A DNA stretch of 55,835 nucleotides from contig JACQYT010000022.1 of the NCBI GenBank assembly GCA_016208085.1, forward strand, positions 1 to 55,835. The letters run 5' to 3'. The notes under the pieces are model-generated. The model had not been told where the DNA came from. It made no database searches and worked only from the letters and a program-made list of their open reading frames with translations. The position numbers were made by a program, and so were the translations under genes. Source of the DNA: Elusimicrobiota bacterium. Its GTDB lineage: Bacteria > Elusimicrobiota > Elusimicrobia > Elusimicrobiales > UBA9959. This document shows positions 15,062 through 24,505 of this stretch, one piece after another (the stretch's first letter is position 1; every line of letters starts with the position of its first letter).

Positions 15062-16186
15062 ATGAAAATACCCATGGTGGACGTGCTGGCCGGTTATTGG
15101 GGGATAAAAGACGAAGTGGAAGCCGCCGTCAGGACCGTGATGAACAAGGGCAATTTCATTCTGGGAGAGGAAGTCACCCGGTTTGAGAACGAATTTGCCG
15201 CTTTGAACGGCTCCAGGTACGCCGTAGGCGTGGCAAACGGCACCGACGCGCTGAGGCTCTCCATACTCGCGTGCGGCCTCGGGCCCGGGGACGAGATCAT
15301 CACCACCCCCTTCACTTTCATAGCCACTACCGAGACCATCAGCCAGGCCGGGGCCGTGCCGGTCTTTGCCGATATAGACCCCGGCACCTATAATCTGGAC
15401 CCGAAGTCGGTGGAAAAAAAGATCACCCCCCGCACCAAAGCCGTTATTCCCGTGCACCTTTACGGCCACCCCGCGGACATGGACGCCATCATGACCTTGG
15501 CTAAAAAGCGGGCCTTGAGGATTATAGAGGACTGCGCGCAATCCTTCACCGCGCAGTATCAGCTTGGCGGAAAGGAATGGAAATTTACCGGCGCCATGGG
15601 CGACTGCGGCGCCTTTAGTTTCTTCCCGGCCAAGAACCTCGGCGCTTTCGGGGACGGCGGCCTTGTCGCCACGGACGATCCGGAGATAGCCGGGAACTTG
15701 AAGGCGCTCCGCAACCACGGCAGCAAAGCGCGCTACCTCTACGAGACGGAGGGCTTTAACTCCCGCCTTGACACCATACAGGCGGCGATACTTTCGGTAA
15801 AGCTCAAACATGTGCTCAAATGGACGGAAATGAGGAATGCCGTGGCCGAAAAATACCGCGCCGCGCTGAAAGATGTCTGCGCGAGCGCCGTCATCAAGCC
15901 CGGCTGCCGCCACTCGTTCAATTATTACACCATACGGTTTGAGTCAAAGACCGCGCGCGATGCGGCGCAGAAACACCTGAGCGACAACGGGATAGCCAAC
16001 CAGATCTATTACCCGGTGGCTCTGCACCTTCAGCAGGCCTACGAACGGCTGGGTTATAAAAAGGGCGACCTGCCGGTCTGCGAACAGGCGCAGGACGAGG
16101 TTTTCTCGCTGCCGATGTATCCGGAACTTTCCGACGAACAGATAAAAACCGTGACGGACGCCGTCAAAGAAGCCGTATCAACTTGA
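15062..16186 (+). CDS. DegT/DnrJ/EryC1/StrS-family sugar aminotransferase
   Basis: The 374-residue protein is a PLP enzyme of nucleotide-sugar pathways. Family marks are NKGNFILGEEVTRFENEFA, GTDALRLSI, PFTFIATTETISQAG, EDCAQSFTA and FFPAKNLGAFGDGG with the PLP-binding lysine. NSRLDTIQAAIL is the usual substrate-loop block. Such enzymes transfer an amino group from glutamate to a keto sugar, or dehydrate sugars in related subfamilies. The reading frame extends upstream to 14798, but the ATG at 15062 begins exactly where homologues begin and has a promoter directly in front. No keto-sugar-forming dehydratase is next to it, so the substrate is unknown. Confidence 0.93.
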   Translation: MKIPMVDVLAGYWGIKDEVEAAVRTVMNKGNFILGEEVTRFENEFAALNGSRYAVGVANGTDALRLSILACGLGPGDEIITTPFTFIATTETISQAGAVPVFADIDPGTYNLDPKSVEKKITPRTKAVIPVHLYGHPADMDAIMTLAKKRALRIIEDCAQSFTAQYQLGGKEWKFTGAMGDCGAFSFFPAKNLGAFGDGGLVATDDPEIAGNLKALRNHGSKARYLYETEGFNSRLDTIQAAILSVKLKHVLKWTEMRNAVAEKYRAALKDVCASAVIKPGCRHSFNYYTIRFESKTARDAAQKHLSDNGIANQIYYPVALHLQQAYERLGYKKGDLPVCEQAQDEVFSLPMYPELSDEQIKTVTDAVKEAVST

Positions 16187-17378
<1,192 letters not shown>

Positions 17379-17383
17379 TTTAC

Positions 17384-18832
17384 ATGAAAGAAACCGCAGC
17401 CGTCTTCATTAATCCGGTTCCGGGCGGCGCCGGCATAAATGAAGCAACGGCCTACCAGCCGCTGGGTCTGGCGTATATGGCCGCGGCGCTTGAGCGGGAA
17501 GGGTTCGTATGCGCCATCGTGGACGCCAACGTGCCCGTCTTAAGCGACGACGCCGTGCTGGAGCGCCTCCCGCCGTCCGCGCGGCTGGTCGGCCTGCATC
17601 TGGATTCGTTCACGTATGACGCGGTAAAGCGCCTGGCGCCGCGCATACGCGCTCGCTGCCCGGGCGCGGCCGTGGCGCTGGGCGGCGCGCTGCCTACGGC
17701 GGCGCCCGAGATGGCGCTCTCCGAGATCGCGTGCGACGGGGTCGTGCGGGGAGAAGGGGAGCACGCCGTCGTGGCCCTCATGCGCAATCTCGCCTCAGGC
17801 CGGCCCGCGTTCGACCGCTCCGTTTCCGGCGCGTGCTTTCTTGAGAAGGGCTCGGACGCTCCCGTCAAAAACCCGGTAACGCGCATTACCGACCTGGACG
17901 GGCTCCCCTTTCCGGCGTATCACCTGCTGCCGCCGTTTACGGCCTACAAGCGCTGGATTCGGGCCTCGCCGTCGGCGCCGCTGATAACCAGCCGCGGCTG
18001 CGCGTACGACTGCTCTTTCTGCAGCAAGGATATCTTCGAGCGCCGCGTGACGCACCGCAGCGCGGCCAACGTGCTTGACGAGATAGACCTGCTCGTGAAG
18101 AAATACGGCATCAGGCAGCTGGACATCCTTGACGACAACTTCATTTTTGACCGCGCCCGCGCCGAGGCCGTGTTCGACGGGCTGATCGCGCGCGGCTACG
18201 AGCTGGCGGTAAACCTCCAGGGGGGCGTCCGGAGCGAGCTCGTGGATGGGCTGCTGCTGGACAAGATGAAGCGGGCCGGAGTCTACAAGCTGGCTTTCGG
18301 CATCGAATCCGCCGACGAGACGGTTTTAAAGCTAGCCCGTAAACGGCTGGACCTGGGGCGGCTGGAAAAGGCCGCGCGCCTGGCCAAGCGCAAAGGCTTT
18401 CTCGTGTGCGGGTTCTTTATCGTGGGGCTGCCGGGCGAGACCGAAGAGGGGTTCAACCGGACACTTGAGTTCGCGCGCAGGCTTGATTTGGACGTGGCTA
18501 ATTTCTGCATGGCGACGCCTTTCGTCGGCACCGAGCTGTACCGGCTGATAGAAAAGAACGGCCGCTTCCTGATAGATACGCGCCGCAACATCAGTTCCGG
18601 GTTCTATGGCGGAAGGGCGTTCTTCGAATACGGCGGCATGACCGCCGGCGCGGTCGCGGCGCGGTACCGCCGCGCGTACAGAGAGTTCTACTCTTTCGGA
18701 AAGAAGCTCAGGCTGTTCCTGAATATACGCTCGCTGGACGAACTGCTGTGGTTTTGGAACATCTGGCTGATGCTGTTTAAAAAGGATAGCGACGAAAAGC
18801 AAGGAAAAGCAACAGAAAGCGACGAAAAGTAA
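17384..18832 (+). CDS. B12-binding-type radical SAM protein 1
   Basis: The 482-residue protein has an N-terminal cobalamin-binding-like domain (AYQPLGLAYMAAALEREGF to GEGEHAVVALMRNLA) and a radical SAM domain with the cluster cysteines Cys206, Cys210 and Cys213 in TSRGCAYDCSFCSKD. LAFGIESADETVL and VCGFFIVGLPGETEEGF are standard core blocks. Related enzymes methylate or rearrange unactivated carbons on lipids, sugars and antibiotics; the substrate here is unknown. The ATG at 17384 is taken because upstream residues are encoded by the repeat. The C-terminal tail (DSDEKQGKATESDEK) is encoded by repeat B. Confidence 0.92.
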   Translation: MKETAAVFINPVPGGAGINEATAYQPLGLAYMAAALEREGFVCAIVDANVPVLSDDAVLERLPPSARLVGLHLDSFTYDAVKRLAPRIRARCPGAAVALGGALPTAAPEMALSEIACDGVVRGEGEHAVVALMRNLASGRPAFDRSVSGACFLEKGSDAPVKNPVTRITDLDGLPFPAYHLLPPFTAYKRWIRASPSAPLITSRGCAYDCSFCSKDIFERRVTHRSAANVLDEIDLLVKKYGIRQLDILDDNFIFDRARAEAVFDGLIARGYELAVNLQGGVRSELVDGLLLDKMKRAGVYKLAFGIESADETVLKLARKRLDLGRLEKAARLAKRKGFLVCGFFIVGLPGETEEGFNRTLEFARRLDLDVANFCMATPFVGTELYRLIEKNGRFLIDTRRNISSGFYGGRAFFEYGGMTAGAVAARYRRAYREFYSFGKKLRLFLNIRSLDELLWFWNIWLMLFKKDSDEKQGKATESDEK

Positions 18833-18905
18833 GATATTTCCTTGTTCCGAAACCTTCCGTTGCCTTCCGTGGCTTTCAATAGCCTTTAGTTGCTAACAAT
18901 TGCAC
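18785..18905 (+). repeat. Degenerate short-unit repeat hairpin B
   Basis: An A/G-rich arm (units like GCGACGAAAAGCAAGGAAAA, 18785-18832) is followed by a C/T-rich arm (units like CCTTCCGTTGCCTTCCGTGG, about 18836-18905) that is roughly its reverse complement. The first arm encodes the last ~15 residues and stop of the preceding radical SAM protein. The second arm fills the gap to the next gene. Confidence 0.75.
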
Positions 18906-18912
18906 ATTGCTT

Positions 18913-20325
18913 ATGGGAACGAAAAAAAATGCGGATTTCTTCAATGAAGCCGCCAGGACGCGGGACGCTTGGCGCAAACGCAACTGGTATTACCATAAAG
19001 AGCTGCTGGACTTTTTCCTGTTCGTGATCCCGGAAAAAGCATCCGTCCTTGAAATAGGCTGTTCAACCGGGGATCTGCTGAAGAACCTTGATCCGGCGGA
19101 CGGCCGGGGCGTCGACGTCAGCCCGGAGATGATAAAGCGGGCCAAAGCTAAATATCCGGAACTGGATTTTTCCGTTGACGACGTTGAGAACCTTTCTCTG
19201 GACGGCAAATACGATTACATAGTGCTGCAGGACCTGCTGGGCGAATTGAACGACGTCTGGCGGGCTTTCAGGTGTCTCAGGAAAGTCTCAACCCCCCGCA
19301 CGAGGCTCATAATAACCTCCTACAACCATCTCTGGCAGCCGCTGCTCATGCTGGCCGAGACGCTGCGCCTTAAAGGGCCCCAGCCGCAGCAGAACTGGCT
19401 GTCGCTGCCGGACATAGAAAATCTCCTGCACCTGAACCATTACGAAGTCGTTAAAAAAGGCCGCCGCTTCCTGCTGCCTTTTTACATCCCCCTGCTGTCC
19501 CGCTTCGTCAACCGCTATCTGGCCAAGCTCCCGCTGATCAGGAATCTGTGCCTGGTGCAGTTCGTCGTGGCCAAACCCCTGCCGGGCGAACCGGAGACTA
19601 AAGACTATTCGGTCTCGGTGATCGTCCCGACCAGGAACGAGGCCGGCAACATCGACCGGCTCATCGCGGAAACGCCGGTCATGGGTAAAGGCACGGAGCT
19701 GATCTTCGTGGACGGCGACTCCGACGACGGCACCGTTGAAAAGATCAATGAGGCAATAAAGAAAAACCCCGGCAAGGACATCAGGCTTATCCTTCAGGGC
19801 GGCGCCTTCGGCAAAGCCGACGCGGTAAGAAAAGGTTTTCAAGCCGCCAGGGGCGATATCCTGATGATCCTTGACGCCGACCTGACCGTTCCGCCGGAAG
19901 ACCTTGAAAAGTTCTACCTGGCGCTGGCGGAAGGCAAAGGCGAATTCATAAACGGCTCGCGCCTGGTGTTCCCGATGGAAAAAGAAGCCATGCGCACCCT
20001 TAACATGTTCGGCAATAAGGTGTTTTCGATGATCTTCACCTGGACCCTCGGCCAGCGGATAAAAGACACCCTCTGCGGCACCAAGGCGCTTTTTAAAACC
20101 GACTACGAGCGCATCAAAGCCGGTCGCAAATATTTCGGCGACTTCGACCCCTTCGGCGACTTCGACCTGCTTTTCGGGGCGAGCAAGCTCAATCTCAAGC
20201 TGGTTGAAATGCCGATCAGTTACAAAGAACGGACATACGGCGTGACCAAGATAAGCCGCTTCAGGCACGGCCTCCTGCTTTTTAAGATGTCCTTTATAGC
20301 GTTCAAAAAGCTGAAGTCAAATTAA
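18913..20325 (+). CDS. Fused SAM methyltransferase and GT2 glycosyltransferase
   Basis: The 470-residue protein joins two catalytic domains. Residues about 1-215 form a class I methyltransferase (motif I VLEIGCSTGDLLKNL, then DGRGVDVSPEMIKRAK and YIVLQDLLGEL). Residues about 228-470 form a GT2 domain (SVIVPTRNEAGNIDRL, then LIFVDGDSDDGTV, ILDADLTVPPE, INGSRLVFP). The GT2 half resembles polyprenyl-phosphate sugar synthases. Fusion suggests that a transferred sugar or its lipid carrier is also methylated, but which comes first is unknown. ATG 18913 is chosen over the TTG at 18907. The next gene starts 1 nt after its stop. Confidence 0.9.
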   Translation: MGTKKNADFFNEAARTRDAWRKRNWYYHKELLDFFLFVIPEKASVLEIGCSTGDLLKNLDPADGRGVDVSPEMIKRAKAKYPELDFSVDDVENLSLDGKYDYIVLQDLLGELNDVWRAFRCLRKVSTPRTRLIITSYNHLWQPLLMLAETLRLKGPQPQQNWLSLPDIENLLHLNHYEVVKKGRRFLLPFYIPLLSRFVNRYLAKLPLIRNLCLVQFVVAKPLPGEPETKDYSVSVIVPTRNEAGNIDRLIAETPVMGKGTELIFVDGDSDDGTVEKINEAIKKNPGKDIRLILQGGAFGKADAVRKGFQAARGDILMILDADLTVPPEDLEKFYLALAEGKGEFINGSRLVFPMEKEAMRTLNMFGNKVFSMIFTWTLGQRIKDTLCGTKALFKTDYERIKAGRKYFGDFDPFGDFDLLFGASKLNLKLVEMPISYKERTYGVTKISRFRHGLLLFKMSFIAFKKLKSN

Positions 20326-20326
20326 C

Positions 20327-22117
20327 ATGAAACCGGAAAAATGGAGCCTGGCGGCTTTGGTCCTATTATCTTTGCTCCTGCCGTTAGCAGGCATAAAATG
20401 GGACAACCCGGGGTTGGATAGGTCAAGAAGAGTGCTTTCCCCCGACTGGGACAGGGCGAAGCTCTTTGACGCGCTGGCCTCGGGCTGGCAGGACCTCTAC
20501 GACAAATCGCGGGGCGCCACTCCGCTGCTGGCCGAAACGGGAGGAAAATACGCCACCCGCCTTAAAGGCGCGGTGAAAGTTGATTTTAACAAAAACCTCC
20601 CTCCCGCCTTTCTTTTTAATTCCTATCGTTCAATGCTGATCCGCTCCAGGTATCCGGACGAAGCCCTTCCCCTTTCGGACCTGGCGCAGATGAAACCCGC
20701 CCAATTAAATTTCAGGCCGCCTTCTTTCCTTTACGGCGGCGGGTATCTGTATCCTTTAGGGGCCTACTACCTGGCGCTTTCAAAAACGGGGCTGATACGC
20801 AGGCTGCCCATGCGCCGGATGCTGGAAGAGCCGGACGCGCTGGGCCGGATTTATACCGCCGGCCGCTTTTTAAGCGCGCTTTCTTTCGCCGGGATCTGCC
20901 TTATGTGCTTTTTTATAGCCCGCGAGCTTTCCAATTTCAGCGCCGGGGCGCTCGCTTTTGCCGCCGCGCTGACCACCCCCGTGCTGCTGACGCATTCCTG
21001 CTACCTGCTCCCGCACGTCTGGTCCACGTTCTGGGCCATGGCTTTCATTTTTTTGTTTATCAAAGCCATGCAGGCCCCGCACTTTGACCCATTCGGAAAA
21101 ACTGCGGGGCAGGCGCAAGGCCTGAAATTGCCGGTATTGTCGGGCGTATGCCTGGGTATTTCGGCGGGCAGTTACTGGAGCCAGCTCCATATACTTATTT
21201 TCCCGGCGGCTCTGCTGCTTTCCCTCGGAAAAGGCCTGCTCCGCAAAGACGTTCTTGTGAAGGCCGCCGCTGCGGCGGCCGGGGGCGCGCTTGTCTTTAT
21301 CATGCTGAACCCTTACCTTCTGATAGAGTGGAGAACGGCGCTTATGGAATGGAAAACGGCGTCCGGGGCGGACCCTGGCGCCTTGCACCATGCCTACCCG
21401 GCAAAACTGGCGGCGCTTTTTACCAAAACGCTGCCAAGAACGATAGGGATAACCTGTACGCTGGCGGTCATTGGCGGCTATATCTGGGGACTGCTGTCCG
21501 GCAAGCCGGCCGTAAAAAGCCTGGCGGCGGCGTGCCTTATAATGGCCTTGCTGGTGGCGCCGGCGATACCGGCCGATATCCCCGCCTGGATACGCAGGTT
21601 CTTCCCGTGGCTTATGGTCAGCCTGCTGCTGTCGGCGGCGGCCTTAGAAGCCCTGCTTTCCCGCCTGAGCGGTTTCTGGAAGGCGCCGCTGCTCATCCTG
21701 TTCCTGCTGCCGGGCTCGCTGATGTCTTTCACCTACGCCTATAATTTCGCGCTGGCTTCCGGCCCCGGTTCCACTTTTTTCCGCATGGCCGACGAACTGG
21801 ATGCGATGAAGCCCGACGGCAGGCTTGGGCTGCTGGAATTCCCACAGCCGGCCTACACACCGCATTTCCGGCTGGACAGGTGGCCGCTTCTTTTCGTCAC
21901 CGCCGGCGGGCTCGCGTCCCTCGGCGGCCGCGAGCCCCCCCCGTACCTGCTGGTGACCTTCCACCAGAAGAACTCCGTCCTGAAGGTCCTGGACGACAAA
22001 TACGAGCTTCTCAGGGGCTTTTACCCTGAACAGGTATTGGGCTTTAGAATAGACCCGGCCCTTAGCGCCGCGAATATCCCTGTAGAGTTATACAAACTAA
22101 AAGGGCCGGAGAAATAA
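20327..22117 (+). CDS. GT-C type membrane glycosyltransferase, paralogue I
   Basis: The 596-residue protein has an N-terminal membrane helix, a long non-membrane segment (about 23-135) and then around ten hydrophobic helices. It resembles the PMT/ArnT-like GT-C superfamily, which uses polyprenyl-phosphate sugars on the outer face of the inner membrane. It is a clear paralogue of the protein at 29274: the block FLYGGGYLYPLGAYYLALS (134-152) matches FFYGGGYIYPLAAWYKALS there, followed in both by a conserved YT(A/S)GR(F/A)LSAL. The subfamily has no specific name that I recognise. It starts 1 nt after the fused methyltransferase-GT2 gene. Confidence 0.75.
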   Translation: MKPEKWSLAALVLLSLLLPLAGIKWDNPGLDRSRRVLSPDWDRAKLFDALASGWQDLYDKSRGATPLLAETGGKYATRLKGAVKVDFNKNLPPAFLFNSYRSMLIRSRYPDEALPLSDLAQMKPAQLNFRPPSFLYGGGYLYPLGAYYLALSKTGLIRRLPMRRMLEEPDALGRIYTAGRFLSALSFAGICLMCFFIARELSNFSAGALAFAAALTTPVLLTHSCYLLPHVWSTFWAMAFIFLFIKAMQAPHFDPFGKTAGQAQGLKLPVLSGVCLGISAGSYWSQLHILIFPAALLLSLGKGLLRKDVLVKAAAAAAGGALVFIMLNPYLLIEWRTALMEWKTASGADPGALHHAYPAKLAALFTKTLPRTIGITCTLAVIGGYIWGLLSGKPAVKSLAAACLIMALLVAPAIPADIPAWIRRFFPWLMVSLLLSAAALEALLSRLSGFWKAPLLILFLLPGSLMSFTYAYNFALASGPGSTFFRMADELDAMKPDGRLGLLEFPQPAYTPHFRLDRWPLLFVTAGGLASLGGREPPPYLLVTFHQKNSVLKVLDDKYELLRGFYPEQVLGFRIDPALSAANIPVELYKLKGPEK

Positions 22118-22142
22118 CCCGAAAATTGCAGCAATTTTCGGG
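22118..22142. repeat. CCCGAAAATTGC palindrome, copy 2 (reverse orientation)
   Basis: CCCGAAAATTGC and GCAATTTTCGGG flank one A, directly after the stop of the preceding gene. The following GTGTTCGTTCGCCTGTC is the reverse complement of the GACAAGCGAACGAGCAC flank at 54920, so this copy lies in the opposite orientation. It could also terminate the upstream transcript. Confidence 0.8.
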
Positions 22143-22185
22143 TGTTCGTTCGCCTGTCAAATAACTATAGCCGTGTATTTTACAT

Positions 22186-23085
22186 ATGAACGCATATAAT
22201 AATTTGCATCGCTGGTCAGAAAAGAAACCGAAAAAAATATTTTCCGCATTAAAGCTCCTGTCCAGATTGATTATGTTCGCCGCCTCCAGGGATTGGACGC
22301 GCAGGCTTGTGCGCCTGGCGTTTAAGCTTTTTAAGATAAACCGGGACATAGCGGTAAGGTCGGGCGACGGAGTCATATACGCGAATTCCGTGGATAGGCT
22401 GGCCGCGGCCTTGCTCTGGAAGCATTCGCTGCTGTCCGGCTTCGAATCGGAGATATATAAAAGCGCGGTCAAAAAAGGCGCGACCGTGCTTGAAATAGGC
22501 GCCAATATAGGCTTCTTCACGACGCTTTTCGCCAAACTCGCCGGAGAGAGCGGCAAAGTAGTCGCCTTTGAGCCCGACCCGGATAACTTCAGGCTTCTGG
22601 AAAAAAACATACAGGCCAATGATTGCAAGAACGCGGTATGCGTGCAGAAAGCCGTCTCAGACCGGACCGGGACCGGACGGCTTTACCTTTGCGAGGAACA
22701 TCGCGGCGATCACAGACTTTTTGATTCGCGCGACGGCAGGCGGTCCGTGGAAGTGGAGACGGCCGCCATTGACGATTTTATGCCCGGGGGCGCCGTCGTG
22801 AATTTCATAAAGATGGACATCCAGGGAGCCGAATACCTCGCCCTGCAGGGCATGGAAAGAACAATCAAAAATTCAGGGCATCTTCTCATGCTCTGCGAGT
22901 TTTCTCCCGCCCTTCTGCGGAGAGCCGGCACCGACCCGCTGGAATTCCTAAAAAAGCTGGAGGCGCTCGGCTTCACGCTGAAATATCTGGACGAAGAGAA
23001 GAAATCCGCTGTCCCGGCCGGGACCGCGGAACTGCTGGGAAAATGCGAAGGCGAGGACTATCTAAATCTGTATCTTGAAAAATAA
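22186..23085 (+). CDS. FkbM-family methyltransferase
   Basis: The 299-residue protein has the FkbM core: ATVLEIGANIGFFTTLFAKL (motif I), VVAFEPDPDNFRLLEKNI, then VETAAIDDF and NFIKMDIQGAEYLALQGM. These enzymes O-methylate sugars or polyketides; in surface-glycan clusters they often cap or decorate sugars. About 100 residues precede the core, as is common. The ATG at 22186 lacks a Shine-Dalgarno; TGTATTTT lies just upstream. It stands between palindrome copy 2 and the convergent radical SAM gene. Confidence 0.92.
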   Translation: MNAYNNLHRWSEKKPKKIFSALKLLSRLIMFAASRDWTRRLVRLAFKLFKINRDIAVRSGDGVIYANSVDRLAAALLWKHSLLSGFESEIYKSAVKKGATVLEIGANIGFFTTLFAKLAGESGKVVAFEPDPDNFRLLEKNIQANDCKNAVCVQKAVSDRTGTGRLYLCEEHRGDHRLFDSRDGRRSVEVETAAIDDFMPGGAVVNFIKMDIQGAEYLALQGMERTIKNSGHLLMLCEFSPALLRRAGTDPLEFLKKLEALGFTLKYLDEEKKSAVPAGTAELLGKCEGEDYLNLYLEK

Positions 23086-23110
23086 GCCCTGCGCGAAATA
23101 GCAGCATACC

Positions 23111-24505
23111 TTACTTATCACACCAGGTGTTTTTCGCAAGCGCGACGGCCTGTTTCAACTGGCGCGTAAGGTCGTACAGCGTCCTTATCTTCGCCAGCCG
23201 CCGGAAAATATACCGCGGGTTGAAATAAAAAATGGAAACGGCTTTTTTCCGGTATTGGAGTATTTCTTCCTTCGTAAGCCACTTGCTGGGCATCGCGATA
23301 CTGCAGCCGGACTGATCCATCACGCTGAAATCCTTATCCACCATCCCCAGCGCTATGGCCTCGTCCCGTAGAGCGGTGTTCATCCGGGGAACGGCCACAT
23401 TGAACGACGCGTAATCGAGCTTTATGGTTTTAAGGAGGCCAAGCGTTTGGGACATGGTTTCGTGATCTTCTTCCGGCAGGCCGATGATGAAAGTGCCCAC
23501 CGTTTCAATGTCTATGCTGCGGCAATAATTGATGGTTAAAATTATCTGCTCCAGGCTATAGCCTTTCCGGTATTTTTTAAGTATTTCTTCGGAGCCGGAT
23601 TCAACGCCGAAAATAATAGTGTGGCAGCCGGCCTTTTTCATAAGCTCCAGCAGGTCTGGAGCGACTACATCTACCCGCGAAAAGCATACCCACTCCAGAT
23701 CCAGACCCTCCCTGATCATCTTGTCGCAGAGCTCCTTCGCCGCCACCGCGTTCGCCCCAAAGGTCTGCGTGTGAAAGAGTATCTCTTTAATGCCCAGCAA
23801 CCTGATCTGTTTCAGTTCGTCTATTACAGCGTCCGCTTTTCTAATCTTAAAGCCCAGTGTGCCCATGATGCAGAAGCTGCAGGGATAGGGGCATCCGTAG
23901 TCGGTAAGCACGGTCGCGAATTTCTTACTCTTTATGAACGGATGGCGATAATTGTAACCGGCGAACAGATGATGCAGCGGAAGCGGTATATCAAACTGCC
24001 GATGCTCCGGTATTATTCTTGCAGGCAGGATCTTCCCGTTAGTGCGGATGAGCATGTTGTTTGCCGCCTCATGATCGCCGTTAAGATAGCTCACGATATC
24101 CGGTGTGGTAAAATCCAGCAGCAGCGCGTCCAACGGCGAATCGGCGCCGAGATAGTTTTCCCCGCCGTCCCTGAAGGCGTCGCCGATACCGACCAGTTTT
24201 ACGCCGGGGCAGACCTCGCGGACCTTGCTTGCAAACTCCAGGTCTTCCTCAAGGCTGACCGCGCCGAAAAGGCTTATTATCGCGAACGGGGCAATGTTCC
24301 GCACGGCCTTAAGGGCTTCCTCCGGAGAAAGCTTCCCTGCCATCGCGTCTATAACGCGCACGTCGTATTCCGCAGCCAGGGTCCCGCTCAGCATAAGGAG
24401 GTCAACCGGGTGGGTTATATAATCAGCCTGCGAGACCTTGCTGCAGAAATAGTCGCGGATATAAAGATGTTTTCCGGGCGGGTTTAGCAAAAGGACTTTT
24501 TTCAT
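23111..24505 (-). CDS. B12-binding-type radical SAM protein 2
   Basis: The 464-residue protein begins KKVLLLNPPGKHLYIRDYFC and has a B12-binding-like N-terminal domain in which the usual GGPH loop is changed to GIGDAF. The cluster motif is DYGCPYPCSFC, followed by IIFGVESGSEEIL and VGTFIIGLPEEDHE. It belongs to the BchE/HpnP-like superfamily; the substrate is unknown. Its ATG overlaps the stop of the GT9 gene by 4 nt (ATGA), so the two are co-expressed and may act on the same glycolipid. Confidence 0.9.
   Translation of the reverse strand: MKKVLLLNPPGKHLYIRDYFCSKVSQADYITHPVDLLMLSGTLAAEYDVRVIDAMAGKLSPEEALKAVRNIAPFAIISLFGAVSLEEDLEFASKVREVCPGVKLVGIGDAFRDGGENYLGADSPLDALLLDFTTPDIVSYLNGDHEAANNMLIRTNGKILPARIIPEHRQFDIPLPLHHLFAGYNYRHPFIKSKKFATVLTDYGCPYPCSFCIMGTLGFKIRKADAVIDELKQIRLLGIKEILFHTQTFGANAVAAKELCDKMIREGLDLEWVCFSRVDVVAPDLLELMKKAGCHTIIFGVESGSEEILKKYRKGYSLEQIILTINYCRSIDIETVGTFIIGLPEEDHETMSQTLGLLKTIKLDYASFNVAVPRMNTALRDEAIALGMVDKDFSVMDQSGCSIAMPSKWLTKEEILQYRKKAVSIFYFNPRYIFRRLAKIRTLYDLTRQLKQAVALAKNTWCDK

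Noticed and set aside
15038-15913. Long antisense frame over the DegT-type gene
   Set aside because: It is a shadow frame of a high-GC gene with clear family motifs on the other strand; its own translation shows no fold-like pattern.
19288-20268. Long antisense frame over the methyltransferase-GT2 gene
   Set aside because: Same reason: codon-position composition effect opposite a well-supported gene.
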